Below are positions 5,622-12,413 of a stretch of 12,413 nt of DNA, one piece after another. Both the position numbers and the translations under genes were made by a program. Source of the stretch: an uncultured Blastocatellia bacterium. GTDB lineage: Bacteria > Acidobacteriota > Blastocatellia > Pyrinomonadales > Pyrinomonadaceae. The notes beneath the pieces are model-generated. The model had not been told where the DNA came from. It worked only from the letters and a program-made list of their open reading frames with translations, and did not search any database. Positions within the stretch are counted from its first letter, which is position 1. Each line of letters starts with the position of its first letter. The stretch lies in the NCBI GenBank assembly GCA_946480785.1, contig CAMLLD010000119.1, positions 1-12,413 on the forward strand, written 5' to 3'.

Positions 5622-7045
5622 ACGCCAGTTTGTAGCTCGCCCTCTTTCACTACCAGCACGCCGTTCACGAGCACGAACTTAACGCCGGTGCTTGCTTGCG
5701 CCGGATCTTGAAAAGTAGACCGGTCGCTGATCGTTTGCGGATCGAAAACCGTGAGGTCTGCGTCAGCGCCGATACGAATGCGGCCTTTGTTCTTCATCGC
5801 GGGCACGCGCCGCTCTAATCTCTGCGCCGGCATCAACGTCATCTTCGTCAGCGCTTCCATCAGCGTCAACGCGTGATCTTCTCGCACGTACTTTCCGAGC
5901 ACGCGCGAGTACGTGCCCGCCGTGCGCGGATGGCCCTTGCCGTTTTCGAGAATCCCGTCGCTCGCGATCATCGTCAGCGGATTGCGCAAAGCGCCGAGCA
6001 CGATCTCTTCAGTCATCGAAAACACCGCGACCATGCCGCCGGTCTGCCGATACTTCTCGAACGTTTCTTTAGTGAGTCGTTCACCCGTCGCAGCCCATTG
6101 CAAGTCTTTATAGTCGATGCCGAAAACCTCCTGCCAGCCTTCGTTGAAGATCGCCGACTTGATGTCCGTCATCCCGGCGATATACGGATAGCACTCGGTC
6201 GTCACGTCGAGACCGCGCGCACGCGCTTCGCCGATCATCTGCAGGAGTTTCGGTGTCGCCGATCCTCCGGTGCTGTGAACGTGGACCACTTGCAGCGGCG
6301 CGCCGGTGATCGCGGCGGCGGAGAGCAGTTCTTCGAGTGCCTGAACGCTGCTCGCCGGCTCTTTCGCGCCTGCATTACGCATGTGGACGTGACACGACGC
6401 GCCGTAGCGTGCGGCGACACGAAACATCTCGAGGATCTCCCAGTGTGACGCGTTGGGCGTGTACTGGATACCGAAGCCGACTGCAACTGCGCCACGCTGT
6501 AGGCCGTGCTCGAGGCGTTGCTTCATGTCGGCGATCTCCGTGTCAGTCGCGGCGCGTTTCGCGGCTTCGCCCGTTGGCAGGAACGTGACGGGTTCTTTCA
6601 TCGCGGCCATGCGCGCGGCGAGGTGTCCGGCGCTGACGCCGTAGTTGATTAGCGACTTCCCTTCGCGTTGCGCGTACCACTGATCGACGTCGCCGGTGCC
6701 GACTTCGAGCTCGAGCGCGCTCGTGACGCCGTCCATTGCTTTGAAGCGAAAGTTTTCTTCGTCCTGGCCGTGTTGGTGCAGATCGATGAAGCCGGGCGAG
6801 ACGATGAGTCCGCGCGCGTCGATCGTCGTGCGGCCGTTGAGTTGGTTCGAGGAGATCGCTTTGATCTTGCCGTTAGTGATGCCGAGGTTGCGCACGGCGT
6901 CAGTCCTCGACTCGGGATCGATGACGCGGCCGTTGAGGATTACGAGATCGTAGACTTCGGCAGTGGTTGAAGTGTTCGATGCGTTCGAAGAGTTCACGGC
7001 GACGATGGTTGTTGCGAGCAGTAGCAGCAGGATGACACGGAGCAT
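5588..7045 (-). CDS. Exported N-acyl-D-amino-acid deacylase-like amidohydrolase
   Basis: This 485-residue member of the amidohydrolase superfamily is predicted to remove the acyl group from N-acyl-D-amino acids. The start is ATG 7045, because it gives a clean signal peptide (MLRVILLLLLATTIVAV); longer frames add only residues from the upstream gene's region. A short beta domain (about 31-85) leads into the metal-binding barrel with H90-Q-H92, the E112-L-E114 segment where other members have a bridging ligand, H219/H221, H255/H257 and D363. Further D-aminoacylase hallmarks are TTECYPYIAG, IASDG and GHPRTAGTYSRVLGKYVRE (371-389). The ELEVG segment in place of a Cys-containing one points to the D-glutamate-deacylase-like subgroup; this is tentative. 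The start is 4 nt after the stop of the upstream PLP enzyme, so the two are in one operon and act on related D-amino-acid substrates. The signal peptide implies a periplasmic enzyme. Confidence 0.88.
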   Translation of the reverse strand: MLRVILLLLLATTIVAVNSSNASNTSTTAEVYDLVILNGRVIDPESRTDAVRNLGITNGKIKAISSNQLNGRTTIDARGLIVSPGFIDLHQHGQDEENFRFKAMDGVTSALELEVGTGDVDQWYAQREGKSLINYGVSAGHLAARMAAMKEPVTFLPTGEAAKRAATDTEIADMKQRLEHGLQRGAVAVGFGIQYTPNASHWEILEMFRVAARYGASCHVHMRNAGAKEPASSVQALEELLSAAAITGAPLQVVHVHSTGGSATPKLLQMIGEARARGLDVTTECYPYIAGMTDIKSAIFNEGWQEVFGIDYKDLQWAATGERLTKETFEKYRQTGGMVAVFSMTEEIVLGALRNPLTMIASDGILENGKGHPRTAGTYSRVLGKYVREDHALTLMEALTKMTLMPAQRLERRVPAMKNKGRIRIGADADLTVFDPQTISDRSTFQDPAQASTGVKFVLVNGVLVVKEGELQTGVHPGVAIRAPF

Positions 7046-7049
7046 TGAT

Positions 7050-8186
7050 TTAGTGGACCTTGCCGCGGCCCGCGACACGCCAAACGGTTTCGACGCGGTC
7101 GCCGCGGACGCCGTAGATTTCGTCGTGCATGTTGACCGTGCTGCAAACGTGGTTGGGAATGACGGCGAGCCGATCGCCGACACGATACTGGCGTTCGGAG
7201 CGGGCGATGTTCAAGTGGCCGTGTTCTTCCGAGAAGCGTTCGATTTCCACGGCCGGGTCGTCTTTGATGAGTCCGAAGCCGCGGCCATCTTCGGCTTGAT
7301 AGCGATCGGAAGAAAATGTTTTTGAGCCGCCGTCGATCGCTGCGTGACCCGAGACGCTCGTGCTTACAACGGTGACGAGCACTGATAGCGCGCAATCGTC
7401 GATGTTCGCGGCGGAGACGCCGACGGTGTTGCGATCGTTAAAGATGTAAGTGCCGGGACGCGTTTCGTTCACGCCGTGGAAGAGATCGGACTCGTAACGG
7501 CTCGGTGTTGAGCCGCCGCTGATCGTGTGCAGCGGGATTCGCGCGTTCTCAAACGTTTCCAAACAGCGATCGAGTAGTTCGTTGACTTGCGCGCGCAGCA
7601 CGTTGCGCTTGTCAGGATCGACGCCGAAGTGACCGGGGAAGAACATCAGACCTTCGAAGTTCAGGCCGGGAAGCAAGCTGACTGTTTCCGCCAGCTTCAA
7701 AGCTTCTGTGTCGTTCGGCACGCCGCAACGGCCGAAGCCGACGTCGAGTTCGACGAGGATGTTTACGTGTGCATCGCGTTCGGAGACAGCGTCGGAGATT
7801 CCTAGCGCGGCGGCAGCTGAATCAAGCGAGACGGTGATCCGCGCGCGTTGCGCGAGTTCTGCCAGCCGGCGGGTTTTCGTTGGGCCAATGATCGGGTAAG
7901 CGATGAGCAGATCGTCGAGACCGGCGTCGATCATCACCTCGGCCTCATCGAGTTTCGCCACCGTGATGCCGGTTGCGCCGCTCGCGATCTGTTTGCGTGC
8001 GAGTTCGGGAATCTTGTGCGTCTTCGTATGCGGACGCAGTCGCAGCTCGTGCTCGCGACAGTACGCCGCCATCCGCGACAGGTTCCGCTCCATCACGTCC
8101 AAGTCCACAATCAGCGCCGGCGTGTCTAGTTCAAACGTAGACATGATTTCAGGATTCACAGGACTGTTTCTCAGAATCTTGTACAT
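7050..8186 (-). CDS. PLP enzyme, D-threonine aldolase / D-serine dehydratase-like
   Basis: This is a 378-residue fold-type III PLP enzyme. FELDTPALIVDLDVMERN (about 18-35) and RPHTKTHKIP (51-60) are the alanine-racemase-like N-terminal barrel; K55 is the expected PLP lysine. SGGSTPS in the middle binds the cofactor phosphate in relatives. The C-terminal domain has PNHVCSTVNMHDE with H346 and C348, matching the zinc-binding His-x-Cys of eukaryotic D-serine dehydratase (D-threonine aldolases have an equivalent His-x-Asp or His-x-Cys metal site). It should cleave D-threonine-type beta-hydroxy D-amino acids or dehydrate D-serine; which one cannot be decided. The start is uncertain. ATG 8186 has an AGGA 7 nt upstream but lies in a palindromic repeat. 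ATG 8144 (residue 15) fits family N-termini better but has no clear ribosome site. Confidence 0.88.
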   Translation of the reverse strand: MYKILRNSPVNPEIMSTFELDTPALIVDLDVMERNLSRMAAYCREHELRLRPHTKTHKIPELARKQIASGATGITVAKLDEAEVMIDAGLDDLLIAYPIIGPTKTRRLAELAQRARITVSLDSAAAALGISDAVSERDAHVNILVELDVGFGRCGVPNDTEALKLAETVSLLPGLNFEGLMFFPGHFGVDPDKRNVLRAQVNELLDRCLETFENARIPLHTISGGSTPSRYESDLFHGVNETRPGTYIFNDRNTVGVSAANIDDCALSVLVTVVSTSVSGHAAIDGGSKTFSSDRYQAEDGRGFGLIKDDPAVEIERFSEEHGHLNIARSERQYRVGDRLAVIPNHVCSTVNMHDEIYGVRGDRVETVWRVAGRGKVH

Positions 8187-8198
8187 TCTGCAATCCTG
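8150..8198. repeat. Composite palindromic element of CAGGATT type between two operon genes
   Basis: CAGGATT (8150-8156) pairs with AATCCTG (8192-8198), and CAGAAT (8172-8177) pairs with ATTCTG (8185-8190) around a 7-nt loop. On the minus strand the element starts inside the stop codon of the VWFA-related gene (TGA 8201-8199) and spans the upstream start codon of the PLP enzyme. Repeats of the CAGGATT word inside it suggest an intergenic repeat family. It may tune expression within the operon. Confidence 0.55.
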
Positions 8199-10343
8199 TC
8201 AGGGAACGATCGTAAAGGCTGCGTCCTGCTTTACGAGCTTGCGCGTGACCATGTCTTTGATCTCGATCGCCGCGGTGTACTTGCCCGGCGCGAGGCCCGC
8301 GAGCTTGATGTATTCGGCGAAGGTCAGGTGCGGCACCGGCTGATTCTCCGGCGCGCTCAACACGTAATCGAAAGGCTTCGTCGCCGGCTGCCCGTCTTTG
8401 AACAAACGCACGGTGACGCGCACCAGCGGCTGGCCCGTATCGGGACTATTCGCCGCGTTGTAGACCGACAGAAACATGATCAAATTGTCCGCCGCCTGAA
8501 ACTCACGTCGCGACGACGGCCGTATCTGCGTCCGGTCGTGCACAAACACATCACCCGGCTCGTCAGCGCCAAGCGCAGGCAAACGCGCCTGCTCGACGAA
8601 ACGACTGAGCACGAGCGGCGTCGCCGCAAACTCTCCATCCGCTTCCGGCAACACAAACGTCTCGCGCTTCGCGCTCGTCTTCCCTGACTGCTTGTCGCGC
8701 ACCATCAAATCCAGCGTGTACTCGCCCGGCGCGAGCACCATGTCCTGCCGGTAGAAAATGTTGTTGCTGACGATCGATTGGTACTCGGTGTCCGACAGAT
8801 TAACTTCGAAGTTTCCCCCAAGCCGCGAGAGCACACGCTCCGAACCGGCCTTCAACACCCCGAGCACTTCCAACTGCATCAAGCGCTTGTCGCCTTTGCG
8901 TTCGAACGTCACCGCGGTGGGCGGCAACTCGATCGCCACCGGCACCGTGTACAAACCCTCGCGCGATCTGAACTGGCTCAGCGTCACAAAAACCGGCAAC
9001 TCGGGATTCGCTTCCGCGGCCGCGAAGCCGCTCAACAGTTTCTTATCAGTCGGCGACAACAACATGATTTCTTCCGGCGGAATCGCGTAATAACCGTTGC
9101 GCGAAATGATCTGCGCGTCAGGCCGTCGCACTTCGATCTTTATTTTGCGAAACGTGCCGTCGAAGTTTTGGTTTGTGCTGCGATACGCAAGCGTGTAGCG
9201 CGCGTGAATCTCTTCGTCGATTCGTTCGAGTCCGAGGCTGATGTCGTTGCTGCCCTTGAAAAATTTGCCGCCCGTGTCGCCGGAGATGCGATAGAGAATG
9301 TCGTACTCGCGGCTCTGTCCTTCCTGCCGCGCGTAATCGAACACCGTTTCACCGCCGACTGCACGAATGCGCTGCTCCTGATTCGTGGCGCCGGAAACGC
9401 CTCCGAGCGGCGACGACGGCACGAGCGAACCCGACGCGGGCGCGCCCGCGCGTAAGCCGGCGGAGTCGATGATGTAGATGGCGACGTTCGCGCGGTTCGC
9501 GATGTCGATCGTGCTTTGTATCTGCCAGTCGAGCACGGCGGGCGTGACCCAGCCCTGCGAGAACAGGACGAGGGTTTTCTTTCCTGGGATCGGCCGCAAG
9601 CCTTCGGCGATTGCTGCGAGTGCGGCGAGTATCGGGCGTGCCTGTTGCAGACTCAACGCCGTGCGCAATTGAATGAACTGCGCCAGCACGCGTTCGGCGA
9701 TCATTCGCCGCGCGGCTTCCGAGCCGCCCGCCGGTGACGTGATCGCGCCCGGTCCGTTACCCGCTAACTGTTCGCGCCGCGCGTCGATGTTGCCGGCGAT
9801 GTCTTTCTGTTCGAAAGTTTTTGACGACGCGTTAACACCCGCGTTTTCGAGTGCGGCGATGAGTTTGGCTTTGTCTTGTGTGAATGGTTGCAGCATCTGC
9901 AAACCGTTCGTGACTGAAAGCAGCGCGACGACGTCGTTATCGGTGATCTGTTCGCGAATGTACTTGAGCGTGCCTTCGCGCACTTGTTTGAGGTTCGTGA
10001 TGTCGGTGGTTTGCGAATCGATGACGAGCGCAACGTAGTTCCGCGGCATGCTCGACGGCGGAGTTGTCGTTGTTGCTTCGGCTGGCGCTGTCGGGGCCGC
10101 AGTCTTCACTTCGTTGCGCATCAACGGCGCGTCGAAAAATTCGATCTTCTGCGCGACGCCGTTTTCGACGATCGTGAAGTCTTCGGGCTTCAGATCGGAA
10201 ATGTACTTCCCTTTCTTGTCCTTCACGATCACATCGATGTTGACGAGGTTCGATTTGACCTTGACGACGTCTTCTTCCTGCTGCGCGAACGCCAGGGATG
10301 AAGACGCAAGCACGAAAAGAATGAGCAGAGCGAAGTGCTTCAT
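8199..10343 (-). CDS. Secreted VWFA-related (acidobacterial type) protein
   Basis: This 714-residue protein starts at ATG 10343, chosen because it begins a clear signal peptide (MKHFALLILFVLASSSLAFA, cleavage predicted after A20). AGAGG lies about 10 nt upstream. The mature N-terminus (about 28-70) is the typical strand-rich block KVKSNLVNIDVIVKDKKG ... LKPEDFTIVENG, characteristic of the acidobacterial VWFA-related family. A Thr/Pro/Ala linker (about 80-100) leads into a von Willebrand A-like domain from about 102 (NYVALVIDSQTTD) through KKTLVLFSQGW to about 420. The metal-site motif, normally D-x-S-x-S, here reads D109-S-Q-T-T113, so it is partly degenerate. The remaining roughly 290 residues are beta-rich with no domain I can name. 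The gene starts 5 nt after the AhpD-like gene ends. Role unknown; surface binding or scaffolding is inferred from the fold. Confidence 0.88.
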   Translation of the reverse strand: MKHFALLILFVLASSSLAFAQQEEDVVKVKSNLVNIDVIVKDKKGKYISDLKPEDFTIVENGVAQKIEFFDAPLMRNEVKTAAPTAPAEATTTTPPSSMPRNYVALVIDSQTTDITNLKQVREGTLKYIREQITDNDVVALLSVTNGLQMLQPFTQDKAKLIAALENAGVNASSKTFEQKDIAGNIDARREQLAGNGPGAITSPAGGSEAARRMIAERVLAQFIQLRTALSLQQARPILAALAAIAEGLRPIPGKKTLVLFSQGWVTPAVLDWQIQSTIDIANRANVAIYIIDSAGLRAGAPASGSLVPSSPLGGVSGATNQEQRIRAVGGETVFDYARQEGQSREYDILYRISGDTGGKFFKGSNDISLGLERIDEEIHARYTLAYRSTNQNFDGTFRKIKIEVRRPDAQIISRNGYYAIPPEEIMLLSPTDKKLLSGFAAAEANPELPVFVTLSQFRSREGLYTVPVAIELPPTAVTFERKGDKRLMQLEVLGVLKAGSERVLSRLGGNFEVNLSDTEYQSIVSNNIFYRQDMVLAPGEYTLDLMVRDKQSGKTSAKRETFVLPEADGEFAATPLVLSRFVEQARLPALGADEPGDVFVHDRTQIRPSSRREFQAADNLIMFLSVYNAANSPDTGQPLVRVTVRLFKDGQPATKPFDYVLSAPENQPVPHLTFAEYIKLAGLAPGKYTAAIEIKDMVTRKLVKQDAAFTIVP

Positions 10344-10348
10344 GATTC

Positions 10349-10915
10349 TTAGCCTCTGCCGACTCCGAGCGCGTCGGCCACGCGATTGATGTAGTTGAAC
10401 CACGACGCGATCAGCGTGATTTGAAGAATGCCTTTATCATCGAAACCAACCGCCCGCAAACGATCGTGATCTTTCGGAGAGATGCGCGTCGCGTCGCGCG
10501 TGAGTTGCGACACGTAATCGAGCATCACTCTTTCCTGCTCCGTGATCGGCGCGGATCGATAGTCTTCTTCCAGCGCCTCCACCAACTCATGGTCCAAAGT
10601 CACTCGACGCAGAAACTCTGCGTGCGACTCGATTCAATAATGACACCGGTTGGTGACCGAGACGACTGTGGTGATCATCTCGTGTTGTCGCCGCGACAAC
10701 GGCAGGTCGGGCGACATCAGCGTGCCGAAGGTCGCGAACGCGTGATAGAGCGCAGGGGGAATCAGACTGTGCGACGCGACGATGCCCGCGGTCTCGCCGT
10801 CGGCGGTCGGATGCACCGGCGTGGCGTATTCGATCGGGTAGAGTTCGCGCTGCGACTCCATTGCCTTGCGCACCTCTTCGTCTTCGCTCGGCAAGACGGT
10901 TTTAATCCAGGTCAT
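10349..10915 (-). CDS. AhpD-like peroxidase-related protein with in-frame TGA, probable selenoprotein (CxxU)
   Basis: Read through one in-frame TGA (10636-10634), this gene gives a 188-residue protein of the carboxymuconolactone decarboxylase / AhpD family, peroxidase-related subgroup. The catalytic pattern of AhpD, E-x11-C-x2-C-x3-H, is present as E79, C91, codon 94 (TGA) and H98; the TGA stands exactly where the second redox Cys belongs. The frame continues through ESHAEFLRR to an ordinary C-terminal half ([21 protein letters not shown] ... [15 protein letters not shown]) of normal family length and composition. A hairpin suited to be a bacterial SECIS starts 3 nt after the TGA. The ATG overlaps the stop of the upstream permease (ATGA), and the TAA is 5 nt before the next start, so it lies mid-operon. 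By family knowledge it should act in thiol/selenol-based peroxide reduction. The alternative is a fresh nonsense mutation or sequencing error. No Sec machinery gene is in the window. Confidence 0.82.
10597..10630 (-). promoter_or_regulatory. Candidate bacterial SECIS hairpin
   Basis: On the minus strand, starting 3 nt after the TGA, ACGCAGA (10623-10617) pairs perfectly with TCTGCGT (10613-10607) around a 3-nt loop, GTT (10616-10614). After a 3-nt bulge (10606-10604) the stem goes on for seven more pairs (10630-10624 with 10603-10597, two of them G-U). Seventeen nt separate the TGA from the loop, and the first loop base is G. Both agree with the published consensus for bacterial SECIS elements (loop 16-37 nt from the UGA, G among its first two bases). 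The structure lies fully within coding sequence. Confidence 0.72.
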
Positions 10916-12252
10916 AAACTTCTTTCTCTCACCTTTCCCATGAAACCTTTACGACGAAATACAAAATAGTAGAACGGCAGGCCTAACAGCACTACGCCGA
11001 CGCCGAGAAACGCCTGCTTCGGATTGTTTCCGGCGAGCAACACGAGCAACAGGGTTACCAATACCAGGAAGACGATCGGCGTCACCGGATAGCCGGGCGT
11101 CAAATAACCGGCTTTGGGTTGTGTGCCGCGGCGTAACTTGAACAGCGCGACAATTGTAAGCGCAACGAACACGATCACCACAAACACGAAATAGGAAATG
11201 ATGTCGTTGAACGTGCCGGCCAGGACGAGCACCGACGCTAGCGTCGCTTGCAGCGCGATCGCAAACGCGGGCGTTTCGAAGCGCGGATGAATCGCCGCGA
11301 CTTGCGGAATGAACAAGCCGTCGCGCGCCATCGCGAAGTAGACGCGCGGCGCCGACATCACAACGGCTGCGAGACTTCCCAGCACCGCGATCACGACGAT
11401 CAGCGAGAACACTGTGCCGCCGGCGCGTCCGAACAGCACCTCGCCCGCTTGCGCCGCGAACGTTTCGCCTGACGTGACCTGTTCGAGTGGCACCAGATAC
11501 ACGAACACGAGACTCGTCAGGATGTAAACGACTGTTACGGTGATGACGCCGAGCGTCAGGGCTTTCGGCAACGTGCGCGCGGGATCTTTTACTTCACCCG
11601 CGAGCTTGCCGAGGTCCCACCAGCCCGCGAAAGAAAAGAACGCGCCGACGAGTCCGCCCGCGAGTGCGGCGAGCAGTGACGGCGAGTTTGGATGGCGGGT
11701 TACGATCGGCGTGAAGTTGGACCAGTGACCGAGTTGAAAACCGACGGCCCAGAGGATCACGAACGCGAGCAGGCCGAGTTTGAGAAACATCAACACGCGC
11801 ACGAACCACGCGCCCAGTCGTACGCCGCGGATGTTGATGAGGGCGATGGTGATGATCGTCGCGATGGCGAGTAGTTTGGTTCCGACCGGAGTCAGATGGA
11901 CGATGTAGCCGGCGTAGGTGGCGAGTCCGACAGCGAGCGCCGCAGTCAGGCCGGGATCCATCACGAGAAACGCCATCCAGCCATACATGAAAGCGAGTGC
12001 TGGTCCATACGCCTCGCGCAGGTAGACGTAGCCGCCGCCGGCCTCGGGATAACGCGCGGCGAGTTCGCCGTAACAGAGCGCACCGCAGAGCGCCATCGCG
12101 CCCATCGCGAGCCAAACGACGAGCAACCACATGGGCGAGCCGAGTTGTTTGGCCATCCCCGCGGGCGTCAGAAAAATGCCGACGGCAATCACCTCACCGA
12201 CGATGAGCGCCGCCGCCGTCCGCAACCCGATTTGTCGTTTTAGTTCAGCCAC
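10912..12252 (-). CDS. APC-family amino-acid permease
   Basis: This 446-residue protein has about 12 hydrophobic segments and the pattern of the amino acid-polyamine-organocation family. TM1 has LIVGEVIAVGIFLTPAG (about 17-33), an unwound-helix substrate motif similar to GxxIGxGIF. GELAARYPEAGGGYVYLREAYG (about 63-84) is the conserved TM2-TM3 region. SFAGWWDLGKLAGEVKDPARTLPKA (about 208-232) is the TM6 region with its following loop, and PRVYFAMARDGLFIP is the conserved loop after TM8. Substrate cannot be read off, but the operon suggests an amino acid, perhaps a D-isomer. The start is GTG 12252, because an in-frame TGA lies four codons upstream; no convincing Shine-Dalgarno is seen. The stop overlaps the AhpD-like start by 4 nt. 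It is the first gene of the proposed five-gene operon. Confidence 0.9.
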   Translation of the reverse strand: MAELKRQIGLRTAAALIVGEVIAVGIFLTPAGMAKQLGSPMWLLVVWLAMGAMALCGALCYGELAARYPEAGGGYVYLREAYGPALAFMYGWMAFLVMDPGLTAALAVGLATYAGYIVHLTPVGTKLLAIATIITIALINIRGVRLGAWFVRVLMFLKLGLLAFVILWAVGFQLGHWSNFTPIVTRHPNSPSLLAALAGGLVGAFFSFAGWWDLGKLAGEVKDPARTLPKALTLGVITVTVVYILTSLVFVYLVPLEQVTSGETFAAQAGEVLFGRAGGTVFSLIVVIAVLGSLAAVVMSAPRVYFAMARDGLFIPQVAAIHPRFETPAFAIALQATLASVLVLAGTFNDIISYFVFVVIVFVALTIVALFKLRRGTQPKAGYLTPGYPVTPIVFLVLVTLLLVLLAGNNPKQAFLGVGVVLLGLPFYYFVFRRKGFMGKVRERSL

Positions 12253-12265
12253 AGGTTTGTTTCAC

Positions 12266-12295
12266 GTTTGGCGTGAACAAGTTTGCCGTGAACAA
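12266..12295. repeat. Two 15-bp direct repeats in the operon leader
   Basis: GTTTGGCGTGAACAA (12266-12280) is followed directly by GTTTGCCGTGAACAA (12281-12295), with one mismatch. TTCACG (12261-12266) and CGTGAA (12272-12277) also form a small inverted repeat. They lie just upstream of the permease start and might be regulator half-sites. Confidence 0.4.
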
Positions 12296-12312
12296 AGTCC
12301 GCCGAGCGTCGC

Positions 12313-12413
12313 GTAGCGCCGAAGGCGCGACCAGATGCACCACATCAACAGCGCCCGGGTAGCGCCGAAGGCGCGACCAGATGCACCACATCAACAGCGC
12401 CCGGGTAGCGCCG
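12313..12413. repeat. 46-bp perfect tandem repeats running off the right edge
   Basis: Two identical 46-bp units (12313-12358 and 12359-12404) and the first 9 bp of a third (12405-12413) are present. Each unit contains GCGCC-GAA-GGCGC, able to form a tight 5-bp hairpin, and ends in GCGCCCGG. The unit length is not a multiple of three and no gene covers it, so it is a non-coding repeat. The array lies upstream of the five-gene operon and continues beyond the window. Confidence 0.9.

Noticed and set aside
7046..7183. A 46-residue N-terminal extension of the deacylase
   Set aside because: It overlaps the end of the PLP enzyme gene and hides the signal peptide that begins at ATG 7045.
10349..10603. 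A separate 84-residue gene and a truncated 93-residue gene in place of one AhpD-like gene
   Set aside because: The two pieces are in the same frame, together make one complete family member, and are split only by the TGA at the catalytic Cys position.
12313..12413. CRISPR array
   Set aside because: The 46-bp units follow each other directly, identical over their whole length, with no variable spacers and no cas genes.

Overview
The window looks like chromosomal DNA of a GC-rich soil or environmental bacterium, most likely an Acidobacteriota member (possibly Blastocatellia). The main clue is a secreted protein of the acidobacterial VWFA-related type, whose mature N-terminus has the typical SNLVNIDVIVKDKKG / L-P-E-D-F / V-E-N-G pattern. 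The assignment is by recognition only. There is no rRNA, tRNA, phage or insertion-sequence gene in the window.

Left part (1-3125). A secreted protein runs off the left edge on the minus strand. Divergent from it, and lower in GC, is a translationally coupled Phd/YefM-ParE type toxin-antitoxin pair. Next come a Rossmann-fold NADP-binding reductase of the F420-reductase-like group, a long palindromic repeat that swallows its stop codon, a small histone-H1-like Lys-rich protein (DUF6496 type) whose C-terminal repeats carry on as decaying tandem DNA repeats past the stop codon, and a 53-residue Gly/Gln-rich protein closed by a textbook intrinsic terminator.

Middle (3154-5621). A divergently arranged pair: an Nramp-like metal transporter with non-canonical metal-site motifs (minus) and a YihY/BrkB-type inner-membrane protein (plus). 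Their intergenic region holds a partial copy of the palindromic repeat.

Right part (5588-12252). Five minus-strand genes sit so close together that they are probably one operon, in transcription order: APC amino-acid permease, AhpD-like peroxidase-related protein, secreted VWFA-related protein, PLP-dependent D-threonine aldolase / D-serine dehydratase-like enzyme, and an exported N-acyl-D-amino-acid deacylase-like amidohydrolase. The set suggests uptake and breakdown of D-amino acids or their N-acyl derivatives, with a redox enzyme alongside.

The highlight is the AhpD-like gene. An in-frame TGA at 10634-10636 splits it exactly where the second cysteine of the catalytic CxxC should be. The rest of the motif, E-x11-C-x2-[TGA]-x3-H, is intact, the frame continues to a normal C-terminus, and a strong hairpin with a G-first apical loop begins 3 nt after the TGA. 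This is what a bacterial selenocysteine codon with its SECIS element looks like, so I annotate it as one 188-residue selenoprotein instead of a broken gene. Beyond the operon's 5' end, the right edge carries 46-bp perfect tandem repeats with a small GC hairpin.
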